Of a DNA stretch of 64,000 nucleotides, positions 16,663-24,941 are shown piece by piece. A model generated the notes under the pieces. The model did not search any database, had not been told where the DNA came from, and worked only from the letters and a program-made list of their open reading frames with translations. Position 1 is the stretch's first letter. Every line of letters begins with the position of its first letter. Source of the stretch: an uncultured bacterium (lineage in GTDB: Bacteria; Bacteroidota; Bacteroidia; Bacteroidales; Bacteroidaceae); assembly GCA_905214795.1 (NCBI GenBank), contig CAJMNM010000009.1, positions 1-64,000 of the forward strand. Reading direction: 5' to 3'. The translations under genes and the position numbers were made by a program.

Positions 16663-17520
16663 ATGAGAGATTTCGACACTTGGCTTGCCGGCTTTAGGCC
16701 TTCTATTGCCGATTATAAATACTACGTTGATTTCGATAAGGTTTTCAATAACGTGGAAGCTATCAGAATTCCACTCAATATTTTGAATTCGCTTATTGGT
16801 TCCAAGAATATAGAGGATGAATTCAGAAATATTTTGGTACAATATCCAGAAACCTTAAAATGCATTCCTATCCTTTTAGCTAAACGTGAACTTGATATTA
16901 TGGCTATGGATGAAGAGGGACAAATTGATTTTCATTTTGATAAACCAAATTGTACAAATGAAGATTACGTAAAATTCATGAGAAAGACAGGTCTTTTTGA
17001 TTTGATGGAAAATCATATTGTCAACAATCTTGTGGATTACGTAACCGGCATAGAAACAGGGCTTGATTCCAATGGACGCAAGAATCGTGGTGGCCATCTT
17101 ATGGAAAATCTTGTAGAGAGTTTTCTTGGTAAAGCAGGACTTGTGAAAGGCGTTGATTATTTCAAGGAAATGTATATCCATGAAATAGAGACCAAATGGG
17201 GCATTGATTTATCTTCTATCTCAAATAATGGCGGAGCCGAAAAGAGGTTTGATTTTGTTGTAAAAGGAGAGAATACCATTTATGGAATAGAAACTAACTT
17301 TTATACTAGCAGTGGTTCTAAATTGAATGAAACGGCACGTAGTTACAAAACCATCACCATGGAAACCAAGGATCTGGGATATTTCAAATTTGTTTGGTTT
17401 ACCGATGGTTATGGCTGGCGCAGTGCAAAGAATAATCTGAAAGAAACCTTTGATGTTTTGGAACATTTATACAATATTGCAGATCTTGAAAACGGTATAA
17501 TTTCCGAAAAACTCAAATGA
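16663..17520 (+). CDS. DpnII/MboI-type restriction endonuclease (GATC)
   Basis: Type II restriction enzyme expected to cut unmethylated GATC. From the ATG at 16663 it has about 285 residues, close to R.DpnII (288). Many segments match DpnII as I recall it: NILNSLIGSKNIEDEF, LVDYVTGIETGLDSNGRKNR, SKLNETARSYKTI, FTDGYGWRSAKNNLKETFDVL and LYNIADLENGI. The likely PD-(D/E)xK-type active site lies in RFDFVVKGENTIYGIETNFY. In-frame starts at 16645 (TTG) and 16651 (ATG) overlap the methylase stop; 16663 is chosen because the DpnII-like N-terminus begins there. It sits immediately downstream of the methylase, so protection is made first. Confidence 0.93.
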   Translation: MRDFDTWLAGFRPSIADYKYYVDFDKVFNNVEAIRIPLNILNSLIGSKNIEDEFRNILVQYPETLKCIPILLAKRELDIMAMDEEGQIDFHFDKPNCTNEDYVKFMRKTGLFDLMENHIVNNLVDYVTGIETGLDSNGRKNRGGHLMENLVESFLGKAGLVKGVDYFKEMYIHEIETKWGIDLSSISNNGGAEKRFDFVVKGENTIYGIETNFYTSSGSKLNETARSYKTITMETKDLGYFKFVWFTDGYGWRSAKNNLKETFDVLEHLYNIADLENGIISEKLK

Positions 17521-17532
17521 TTAAAAGACTGT

Positions 17533-18069
17533 ATGGAAAATAAAAATGTTTCAATGATAAGTAAAGGACAGGAACCTTTATGCGAAATCCCCATTAATGG
17601 AAGCTATATTCTAGGTATATACAAAGGATCATTGTCTGATTATGATATTCTGCTAAGGTATCGCCAGAAAGAGGGAGAGACATGGAGTAGAATCCGCACT
17701 CCTAAACATATACATTGGGCAGTAGACATGTTGATTAAACATTATAGCGAACCTCATGAAACTGATTTGTTGCTAGATAGTTTACTCAAGCAATGGGAAC
17801 AAACAACTCCCTTAGAATCAAAAGAAGACCAAGAACGTTTGTTGTCTCCAGAGAATTTATTAGCCGATGTAAATAAAGAAGCTAAGAAATACAACAAGCT
17901 GGCCGGAAAAGGTGAATACAGTGTGAAATTCTTAATATTAATCGCAAAACTACTGATGGTTCAAGAGAAAACCAATAGGCATGATGCTTATATGTTCAAG
18001 GAGCTCTTGGAAAAGTTAAAGGAACATAGAAATATTTTTGAGATTGTATCAACAGCAACATTCCACTGA
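17533..18069 (+). CDS. Unknown protein inside the DpnII-type cassette
   Basis: I do not recognise this 178-residue protein. It is soluble and highly charged, with no signal peptide or membrane segment. The N-terminal part looks like beta strands (GSYILGIYKGSLSDYDILLRY), followed by a predicted helical region from about residue 60 to the end with a long basic/acidic helix pair near 115-165. No HTH of the restriction-controller (C protein) type and no nuclease motif is evident. It lies 12 bp after the nuclease gene, and its stop overlaps the next methylase start (TGATG), so it is embedded in the operon. The sequence PKHIHWAVDMLIKHY suggests a conserved fold. A regulatory, recruiting or anti-restriction-balance role is possible but unsupported. 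Confidence 0.8.
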   Translation: MENKNVSMISKGQEPLCEIPINGSYILGIYKGSLSDYDILLRYRQKEGETWSRIRTPKHIHWAVDMLIKHYSEPHETDLLLDSLLKQWEQTTPLESKEDQERLLSPENLLADVNKEAKKYNKLAGKGEYSVKFLILIAKLLMVQEKTNRHDAYMFKELLEKLKEHRNIFEIVSTATFH

Positions 18070-18950
18070 TGTTAACTCCATATTATAGATCGGAAGATAG
18101 AGGTTTTACTCTTTTGAAAGGAGATTGTATCGAACTATTAAATTCATTTGAATTCAAGTTTGATATGATTTTCGCCGATCCTCCTTACCATCTTTCAAAT
18201 GGAGGTATTAGTGTACAAAGTGGTAAAATGGTGTCTGTAAATAAAGGAGATTGGGATAAGTCTAACGGATATGAAGAAGATTACCTGTTTGACAAATCTT
18301 GGATAGAAGCTTGCAGAAATAAACTGAAAAGTAATGGAACTATTTGGATAAGCGGTACGTATCATAATATTTTCTCCGTAGCACGATGTTTGACAGAGTT
18401 AGGATTCAAAATATTGAACTGCATTACTTGGGAAAAAACAAATCCACCGCCAAATCTGTCTTGCAAATATTTCACTTACGCCGCCGAATATATTCTTTGG
18501 GCTCGTAAAGAACCCAAAGTACCTCATTTTTTCAATTATGAGCTTATGAAAAAGATTAATGGTGGCAAACAAATGCGTGACGTGTGGAGGCTACCAGCAA
18601 TCGCACGATGGGAAAAATCTTGTGGTAAACATCCTACTCAAAAACCGTTGTGCGTTCTATCGCGAATTATTCAGGCTTCAACTCTTCCTAATGCGTGGAT
18701 TTTAGACCCATTTACAGGAAGTAGTACAACAGGTATTGCAGCAACCTTATTAGGGCGTCGTTTCCTTGGCATAGATCAAAATGAGGATTTCTTGAAACTG
18801 AGTAAAGCCCGCCGTGAGGAAATTAATAATATTTCCAAACGTAAAATATATTTGGATAAACTCCAGGTGCAATCACCTTTGCTTGAAGAACCAGAATTCA
18901 GGTTCCTTAATGAACCTTATGGGTATTACGAATTGGATTTGCCTTTTTAA
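18069..18950 (+). CDS. DpnA-like DNA methyltransferase (M2.DpnII type, GATC)
   Basis: Beta-class adenine methyltransferase of 293 residues. The motif order is circularly permuted relative to Dam: catalytic DPPY at residues 37-40 (MIFADPPYHLSNGG), and the AdoMet motif DPFTGSSTTGIAA at about 213-225. Stretches such as VSVNKGDWDKS, NGTIWISGTYHNI, ITWEKTNPPPNLSC and KHPTQKPLCVLSRIIQAST match M2.DpnII/DpnA. DpnA can methylate single-stranded GATC sites and protects DNA entering by transformation; a similar role for conjugated or transformed DNA is inferred. Its start overlaps the preceding unknown gene by one base. Confidence 0.92.
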   Translation: MLTPYYRSEDRGFTLLKGDCIELLNSFEFKFDMIFADPPYHLSNGGISVQSGKMVSVNKGDWDKSNGYEEDYLFDKSWIEACRNKLKSNGTIWISGTYHNIFSVARCLTELGFKILNCITWEKTNPPPNLSCKYFTYAAEYILWARKEPKVPHFFNYELMKKINGGKQMRDVWRLPAIARWEKSCGKHPTQKPLCVLSRIIQASTLPNAWILDPFTGSSTTGIAATLLGRRFLGIDQNEDFLKLSKARREEINNISKRKIYLDKLQVQSPLLEEPEFRFLNEPYGYYELDLPF

Positions 18951-19159
18951 GGCATAGCAAAATCAAGCAAACTTCTGTAATAGTTTTTGTCTATCATGCT
19001 TCTATTATGATTTGAATTAATACGCCTTCTGCTGTATGTTTTTCGTATTTGAGAAAGTGTACAATTATAATAGCAATACCATCAAATACGAAAGACAAGA
19101 TTCCATAAAAACATACACTATCAACCATAAGGTTTATATACAGAAAAAGAACATACAAA

Positions 19160-19196
19160 TAAAAAATCCCCGCAACTCAAAGAGTTACGGGGATTC
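19160..19196 (-). terminator. Rho-independent terminator after the GGGtGRT gene
   Basis: AATCCCCGCAACT (19165-19177) pairs with AGTTACGGGGATT (19182-19194) with one mismatch around a 4-nt loop. On the minus strand the stem is followed by TTTTTTATTTG. It may also stop the plus-strand restriction operon. Confidence 0.85.
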
Positions 19197-19219
19197 ATTT
19201 ATCTTGAATTAAGTATGAA

Positions 19220-20230
19220 TTACTTATTCAAAGCAGTTGCAGCGTCAACGGCGCAAGCTACTGTACAACCTACCATCGGGTTGTTACCGATACCCAGGAA
19301 GCCCATCATTTCTACGTGAGCAGGAACTGATGAAGAACCAGCGAACTGAGCATCTGAGTGCATACGACCCATTGTATCGGTCATACCGTAAGAAGCAGGA
19401 CCTGCAGCCATGTTATCAGGATGCAAAGTACGGCCTGTACCACCACCTGAAGCTACAGAGAAGTATGGCTTGCCAGCCAATACACGCTCTTTCTTGTATG
19501 TTCCGGCAACCGGGTGCTGGAAACGTGTCGGGTTGGTAGAGTTACCGGTGATTGATACGTCTACGCCTTCCTTCCACATGATAGCTACACCTTCGCGAAC
19601 ATCGTCTGCACCGTAGCACTTAACCTTGGCACGAGGACCATCGCTGTAAGCGATTTCCTTAACGACTTTCAATTCGCCAGTGTAGTAGTCGAACTGAGTC
19701 TGAACATAAGTAAATCCGTTGATACGTGAGATGATCTGAGCGGCATCCTTGCCAAGACCATTCAAGATACAACGCAACGGCTCTTTACGAACCTTGTCAG
19801 CCTTAGCGGCAATCTTGATAGCGCCTTCAGCAGCAGCGAAAGACTCGTGACCAGCCAAGAAAGCGAAGCACTTAGTCTCCTCGCGAAGCAACATGGCAGC
19901 CAAGTTACCATGACCAAGACCTACCTTACGGTCGTCAGCCACAGAACCAGGAATACAGAATGCCTGCAAACCGATACCGATAGCCTCAGCAGCTTCAGCA
20001 GCAGTCTTGCAACCCTTCTTCAATGCGATAGCAGTACCTACAACGTAAGCCCACTTTGCATTTTCGAAGCAGATAGGCTGAGTTTCCTCACAAGTCTTAT
20101 AAGGATCGAGTCCATAAGATTCACAAATCTGGTTAGCCTCTTCAATTGAAGAAATACCGTTTTCGTTCAATGCAGCAAGAATCTGCTTGATACGACGGTC
20201 CTGGCTCTCGAATTTTACTTCTCTAATCAT
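19220..20230 (-). CDS. GGGtGRT family protein
   Basis: Soluble protein of 336 residues belonging to the family named after its motif, here VASGGGTGRTLHPDNM near residues 262-277. Other glycine-rich stretches (VGLGHGNLAAM, FLAGHESFAAAEGAIKI, GFLGIGNNPMVGCTVACA) and conserved cysteines suggest a cofactor- or metal-binding enzyme. No biochemical function is known to me. It lies 18 bp downstream of a NifU-like iron-sulfur scaffold gene, and the two are nearly always neighbours in Bacteroidetes and Clostridia, so I infer that they work as one unit. The strong terminator and promoter around the pair suggest high expression. Confidence 0.9.
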   Translation of the reverse strand: MIREVKFESQDRRIKQILAALNENGISSIEEANQICESYGLDPYKTCEETQPICFENAKWAYVVGTAIALKKGCKTAAEAAEAIGIGLQAFCIPGSVADDRKVGLGHGNLAAMLLREETKCFAFLAGHESFAAAEGAIKIAAKADKVRKEPLRCILNGLGKDAAQIISRINGFTYVQTQFDYYTGELKVVKEIAYSDGPRAKVKCYGADDVREGVAIMWKEGVDVSITGNSTNPTRFQHPVAGTYKKERVLAGKPYFSVASGGGTGRTLHPDNMAAGPASYGMTDTMGRMHSDAQFAGSSSVPAHVEMMGFLGIGNNPMVGCTVACAVDAATALNK

Positions 20231-20248
20231 ATTTACTTCCTCCTTATA

Positions 20249-20950
20249 TTATTCTTGACGTGGATCAATATATTTAACTGCACCCTGCTCAGCTGTGAAG
20301 CGTCCGTATGTACCGGTTACCTTCTTCAATGCTTCGTTGGCATCGGTTCCTTTCTTGATTTCGTCCATGAACTTACCCATGTGAACGAATTCGTAACCAC
20401 AAATCTGGTTGTCCTTATCCAAAGCGATGGTCTTGATATAACCCTCAGCCATTTCAAGGTAACGAGAACCCTTAGCCAATGTACCATAAAGCGTACCTAC
20501 CTGTGAACGCAAACCTTTACCAAGGTCTTCCAAACCTGCACCGATCATCAAACCGCCTTCAGAGAAAGCTGACTGAGTACGACCGTATACAATCTGAAGG
20601 AACAACTCGCGCATTGCGGTGTTGATAGCGTCACAAACCAAGTCGGTATTCAAAGCTTCAAGAATAGTCTTGCCCGGGAGAATTTCAGAAGCCATGGCTG
20701 CAGAATGAGTCATACCTGAACAACCGATAGTTTCAACAAGACACTCCTGGATGACACCTTCCTTCACGTTCAAGGTTAATTTACATGCACCCTGCTGAGG
20801 AGCACACCAACCGATACCGTGAGTCAAACCTGAGATGTCTTTGATCTCCTTTGCCTTTACCCACTTGCCTTCTTCAGGAATTGGGGCTGGTCCGTGGTTA
20901 GGACCTTTGGCAACACAACACATGTTTTCTACTTCGTGTGAATAAACCAT
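20249..20950 (-). CDS. NifU/IscU-like iron-sulfur scaffold-domain protein, partner of GGGtGRT protein
   Basis: Protein of 233 residues with an IscU/NifU-N-like core. Conserved cysteines occur in NMCCVAKGPNHG near residue 10, GWCAPQQGACKLTL near 48 and VETIGCSGMTHSAAMASEIL near 75; the last resembles the scaffold pattern of NifU-N. A C-terminal extension (about 140-233) is not part of standard IscU. It is not next to IscS, so it is unlikely to be the housekeeping scaffold. It probably loads or forms a complex with the adjacent GGGtGRT protein, which is inference from gene pairing. Confidence 0.85.
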   Translation of the reverse strand: MVYSHEVENMCCVAKGPNHGPAPIPEEGKWVKAKEIKDISGLTHGIGWCAPQQGACKLTLNVKEGVIQECLVETIGCSGMTHSAAMASEILPGKTILEALNTDLVCDAINTAMRELFLQIVYGRTQSAFSEGGLMIGAGLEDLGKGLRSQVGTLYGTLAKGSRYLEMAEGYIKTIALDKDNQICGYEFVHMGKFMDEIKKGTDANEALKKVTGTYGRFTAEQGAVKYIDPRQE

Positions 20951-21016
20951 AATTATTTAATTTATTATAGGTAATTTAATGAGATTCTGTTAATCTCTTC
21001 TTGTCTAAATGTGTTG

Positions 21017-21048
21017 CAAAAATAACGATTTTCTAGTATATTACCCAA
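21017..21048 (-). promoter_or_regulatory. Promoter of the NifU-like/GGGtGRT pair
   Basis: On the minus strand TATTTTTG (21024 to 21017) is preceded by a TTG (21048 to 21046) at a spacing of 21 bp. It lies 67 bp upstream of the start at 20950. Confidence 0.65.
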
Positions 21049-21258
21049 TATTTCACCTAACTTTTTATTAGTGAAGGTCTGTTTTTTTGATTGTCAACCG
21101 CACCGTGTGAAAAAATCGGCCTGTGAGGCATACAAGTTTGAAATATCAACGTAAAACAGATTGGCACAGACGGCCGTACCAACATAAGGATTCCGGCCAA
21201 ACAAGAACAATTGTGAAGTTATTTTTACCATTAAAAAACAATAAAAAAACTCTTTTTA

Positions 21259-21290
21259 TTTGCACAGCAAAATACAGTTCATTACATTTG
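21259..21290 (+). promoter_or_regulatory. Promoter of the efflux operon
   Basis: TTTG (21259-21262), 20 bp, TACATTTG (21283-21290) fits the consensus very well. It drives the ATPase-GntR-membrane protein-MacB-MacA-TolC genes. The GntR-family product of the second gene is the likely regulator of this site. Confidence 0.78.
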
Positions 21291-21339
21291 CAGTGTATTG
21301 CTTGATTAGTACACTAAACATCTATAAACAATAATTGCC

Positions 21340-22176
21340 ATGATAAACGTTGACCATTTATCATTTTCCTATAACCGGAAGAAGAAAACCGTATTGGAGG
21401 ACCTTAACCTTACGATGGAAGAAGGACGCATTATCGGTCTGCTCGGACGTAACGGGGCCGGAAAATCTACCCTGCTCTATCTGCTGGCAGGATTGATGAC
21501 ACCGTCGGAAGGGCGTGTATGTCTTGACGGCCTCGATGTGAGAAGCCGAAAACCGGAGACACTGAACAAACTGTTCATCGTACCCGAAGAGTTTGACCTG
21601 CCCGGCCTTAGTCTGAAAAAATATATCAGACTGAATGCGCCTTTTTATCCGAATTTCAGCGAAGAGGAGCTGAAGCATCATCTTGAAGTGTTTGAACTGA
21701 CCGATGACCTGCATATAGGCGAACTGTCTATGGGACAGAAGAAAAAGGTTCTGATAAGCTTTGCCCTGGCAACCAACACTCAATGGCTGTTTATGGACGA
21801 ACCGACCAACGGACTGGACATACCGGGGAAAAGCCAGTTCCGCAAACTGGTAATCAATGAAATGAGCGACACGCGCAGCATGGTCATTTCCACCCATCAG
21901 GTAAAAGACATGGAGAACTTGATTGACCATGTGATGATTCTTGAACAGAAAGGCATACTGCTCAGCGCCTCAGTGAACGAAATCTGCCGGAAGCTGTGTT
22001 TCAAGCCCTCTGACACACCGCCTGACGAGTCGGCATGGAGCAGTATGCCTACCTTTCACGGATACAGCATTATGAAGCCTAACTCAGAAAACGAGGACAC
22101 AGAACTGAATCTTGAACTGCTGTTTAACGGCACATTGGCTCATCCGGATGAAATCCGACATTTATTTACCACTTAA
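21340..22176 (+). CDS. ABC transporter ATP-binding protein (YtrB-like)
   Basis: Cytoplasmic ATPase of 278 residues. Walker A GLLGRNGAGKSTLLYLL is near residue 35, the signature LSMGQKKKVLISFAL near 130, Walker B WLFMDEPTNGLD near 150, and the H-loop STHQVKDMENL near 187. The C-terminal 70 residues are variable. It is followed by a GntR repressor and a membrane protein, the same arrangement as the ytrA-ytrB group of cell-wall-antibiotic-responsive transporters in Firmicutes, so its probable partner is the 513-residue membrane protein two genes downstream. Confidence 0.9.
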   Translation: MINVDHLSFSYNRKKKTVLEDLNLTMEEGRIIGLLGRNGAGKSTLLYLLAGLMTPSEGRVCLDGLDVRSRKPETLNKLFIVPEEFDLPGLSLKKYIRLNAPFYPNFSEEELKHHLEVFELTDDLHIGELSMGQKKKVLISFALATNTQWLFMDEPTNGLDIPGKSQFRKLVINEMSDTRSMVISTHQVKDMENLIDHVMILEQKGILLSASVNEICRKLCFKPSDTPPDESAWSSMPTFHGYSIMKPNSENEDTELNLELLFNGTLAHPDEIRHLFTT

Positions 22177-22209
22177 AAAAACATTAACCTGTTTTTACAT
22201 CATTTTTAC

Positions 22210-22626
22210 ATGATATTTAAAGAAAGCAAACCCATTTATCTGCAAATAGCGGACCGTATATGCGACGAGATTCTTCAGGGCATTTACCACGAAGGTGAGC
22301 GCATCCCTTCGGTGCGTGAGTATGCCGCCATGGTGGAAGTCAACGCCAATACGGCCATGCGTGCTTTTGACTTTCTGCAAAATCAGTCGGTCATTACGAT
22401 GAAGCGCGGCATAGGCTATTATGTAAGCAACGGGGCCGGAGAACGTATTCTGGCATTCAGACGAGAAGCCTTCTACAACGAAGAGCTTTTTGATTTTTTC
22501 CATCAAATATACACTTTAGGCTTTTCCATGGAAGAAATGACCGAGCTCTACCACAAATATGAACAGGACATGAAACAGAACTCCGGAACGGCCGAAAACG
22601 AATCAAATCAAATCCTCAAGAAATGA
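22210..22626 (+). CDS. GntR family regulator (YtrA subfamily)
   Basis: Winged-helix regulator of 138 residues. The N-terminal domain holds the HTH: PIYLQIADRICDEILQG, EGERIPSVREYAAMVEVNANTAMRAFDFL and the wing GIGYYVSNGA. The short effector-free C-terminus (residues 75-138) is typical of the YtrA subgroup, which regulates adjacent ABC transporters. It probably represses its own operon from the promoter at 21259-21290. Its stop overlaps the start of the next gene by 4 bp. Confidence 0.9.
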   Translation: MIFKESKPIYLQIADRICDEILQGIYHEGERIPSVREYAAMVEVNANTAMRAFDFLQNQSVITMKRGIGYYVSNGAGERILAFRREAFYNEELFDFFHQIYTLGFSMEEMTELYHKYEQDMKQNSGTAENESNQILKK

Positions 22627-24164
22627 AAACAGACTTTAATTTCAAACGTATAAACTTGCTTTTTCGAAAAGAATGGGAAGAAAAGCGTTGGTATTATCTA
22701 GCCACTTTGCTGGTTTATTACAGTTGTACAACCATATTATTTATCTGGACGTCACTGACCACAATATCCGAACACTTGGACAATCCCGAATGGTGTATTC
22801 AAAGACAGGAAAGCACCTGCTTTTTCATCATTATGCTGCTTAGTCTGTTAGTTGCAGCCAGCAGAGGAACAGCCTTTTTCAGTGACTGCAACGACAAGCG
22901 GGGCAGTACTGGTTTTCTAAGTCTTCCGGCCTCAATTCAAGAAAAATACTTCGTGAAATGGCTCTATACCGTGCCACTGACCTTTTGTGCCTTCTTGATT
23001 TGTGTCTTACTGGCTGACTATACCAGAGTTTTCATCTGCTCGCAAATTTATCCCGAGGTGGATGTCTGTCAGCCGCTGCGATGGATTTCTAAGGAGCATT
23101 ACTTTTACAGGTGGACTTTAATACTTTTATCCCTACAATCCATATTCATGTTGGGAAGTACGATGTGGAAAAAGAATGCGTTTATCAAAACAGGGGCATT
23201 ACTGATGGCTTTAATGACAGTCTACATCATGACAGCCGGTAGCATTATAGAGGTAATGGTTACAGATGATTATTACATTAATTATAGTTTTGCCAATTTC
23301 ATGTATTCACTGATTTTATGGATTATCATTATAGCTTTTTGGATACTGACCTATTACAGAGTGAAAGAAACTGATGTAGCTTACGGGCATATCAGACCTA
23401 CCTCGTATTTTATCATCGGTTTAGCCGCATTGGGACTTATTGTCATCATTGCCTTGTCCTGCTATGTGGCAACCCATTACAGACAACCTAAGGAAACAGT
23501 CAGGCTGACAAGTTTTCATGATGAACGAAAGCTGCATAAACTACCGGCATTCAACCATCTTATCCTCAGAGAAGAGACGCCCTTGCAACCGGACGGAATC
23601 ACCACGGACACCACTAAAAGAAGCATATACTACAGCAGTAGTAGCAGCATTACGGTGTCGGCCGACTCTACATCTGATTTTATGTTGGATGTACCGGAAC
23701 CGATATGGCCTTATCTGAAAATGACCAGTCACAGCGATACGCTCATTGTAGAATTTTATTATCCTCTGAGTAATTATATTGATAAGTTTAATGATAAGGA
23801 CAAAAGCAAACTTGACTTATTGAAGCTACAAACCGGGAAATGGGAAATAAAAACCGGAAACTTGAAATCTGTCACTTGCGAGATTCCGGTCTCGGAATTC
23901 AATCTGACCGGTTTCGACCAGAAAGAAATGACAGTGTGCTGTTATGAGGCTCAAATGCGCAACTGTCACATTGACCGGCTTCATCTCAAATATTCTAAAA
24001 TGCCGAAACGTACGATATGGATACCCGGAACCGAACAAAGACGTGCACTGACGCTTGAAAACAGTAAAATAGGATTATTATACAGGACAGAAAAAGACAG
24101 TATGAAGTATATCATAAAAGATAAGGCTTATGTTGACAGCTGCATCACAATAAGAATGCAGTAA
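22623..24164 (+). CDS. ABC transporter membrane protein, unrecognised family
   Basis: Membrane protein of 513 residues, probably the permease for the YtrB-like ATPase. Hydrophobic helices are visible near residues 25-46, 72-88, 112-130, 172-190, 197-220, 230-250 and 262-285. After the last helix comes a long extracytoplasmic C-terminal region (about 290-513) rich in serine/threonine and charged residues, with beta-strand patterns; this large domain is unusual for an ABC-2 permease. The gene overlaps the GntR gene by 4 bp. The transported compound is unknown. Confidence 0.78.
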   Translation: MKTDFNFKRINLLFRKEWEEKRWYYLATLLVYYSCTTILFIWTSLTTISEHLDNPEWCIQRQESTCFFIIMLLSLLVAASRGTAFFSDCNDKRGSTGFLSLPASIQEKYFVKWLYTVPLTFCAFLICVLLADYTRVFICSQIYPEVDVCQPLRWISKEHYFYRWTLILLSLQSIFMLGSTMWKKNAFIKTGALLMALMTVYIMTAGSIIEVMVTDDYYINYSFANFMYSLILWIIIIAFWILTYYRVKETDVAYGHIRPTSYFIIGLAALGLIVIIALSCYVATHYRQPKETVRLTSFHDERKLHKLPAFNHLILREETPLQPDGITTDTTKRSIYYSSSSSITVSADSTSDFMLDVPEPIWPYLKMTSHSDTLIVEFYYPLSNYIDKFNDKDKSKLDLLKLQTGKWEIKTGNLKSVTCEIPVSEFNLTGFDQKEMTVCCYEAQMRNCHIDRLHLKYSKMPKRTIWIPGTEQRRALTLENSKIGLLYRTEKDSMKYIIKDKAYVDSCITIRMQ

Positions 24165-24207
24165 ATCACGTTATCTTAACAATAAAAAAACACAAAAACT
24201 TTTATCA

Positions 24208-24924
24208 ATGATTCATTTGGAAAATATCCATAAAACGTATTTCAACGGACAACCGCTACACGTTCTGAAAGGTATATCGCTTGATGTGGAAAAAGGTGAG
24301 CTGGTATCTATCATGGGTGCATCGGGGTCCGGGAAGTCCACATTACTCAACATATTAGGGATTCTGGATAATTACGATGAAGGAAGCTATTACCTTGACG
24401 GCAAACTGATACAGAATCTGAGTGAAACCCGTGCGGCGGATTACCGTAATCACATGATCGGCTTTATTTTCCAGTCGTTTAATCTGATTCCATTTAAAAA
24501 CGCAATGGAAAATGTGGCTCTCCCGCTTTTTTACAGAAACATAGGACGTCACAAACGTAACATGATGGCCATGGAGTATCTGGAACGGCTGGGCCTGAAA
24601 GAATGGGCCACGCACATGCCCAACGAGCTGTCCGGCGGACAAAAACAGCGTGTAGCCATAGCCCGCGCACTGATTACACAACCGCAAATCATTCTGGCCG
24701 ATGAGCCGACAGGAGCATTGGACAGCAAAACTTCCATTGAGGTGATGGAGTTGCTCAGACAACTCAATGACGAGGGACAGACCGTAGTAGTTGTCACTCA
24801 CGAAAGCGGTGTGGCCAATCAGACGGACAAGATTATCCATATCAAAGACGGACTGATAGAACGTATTGAAGACAACCGGAATCATGATGCCTCACACTTC
24901 GGACAAAACGGCATCATCAAATAA
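24208..24924 (+). CDS. ABC transporter ATP-binding protein (MacB/LolD type)
   Basis: ATPase of 238 residues. Walker A SIMGASGSGKSTLLNIL is at about residues 34-50, the Q-loop is IFQSFNLIPFKNAMENV, the signature is NELSGGQKQRVAIARAL near 143, and Walker B is ILADEPTGALDSKT near 165. These are classic MacB/LolD features. It starts a second ABC module in the same operon, with two FtsX-like permeases downstream and an adaptor and TolC after them, forming a tripartite mechanotransmission-type exporter. Confidence 0.94.
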   Translation: MIHLENIHKTYFNGQPLHVLKGISLDVEKGELVSIMGASGSGKSTLLNILGILDNYDEGSYYLDGKLIQNLSETRAADYRNHMIGFIFQSFNLIPFKNAMENVALPLFYRNIGRHKRNMMAMEYLERLGLKEWATHMPNELSGGQKQRVAIARALITQPQIILADEPTGALDSKTSIEVMELLRQLNDEGQTVVVVTHESGVANQTDKIIHIKDGLIERIEDNRNHDASHFGQNGIIK

Positions 24925-24941
24925 CCACAGAAAAAGCAGGC

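Noticed and set aside
14200..19200. Insertion sequence or integrase flanking the restriction cassette
   Set aside because: No transposase, integrase or target-site duplication was found. Transfer is inferred only from composition and gene content.
21123..21305. Short plus-strand ORF before the efflux operon
   Set aside because: It contains the operon promoter and has no recognisable features.
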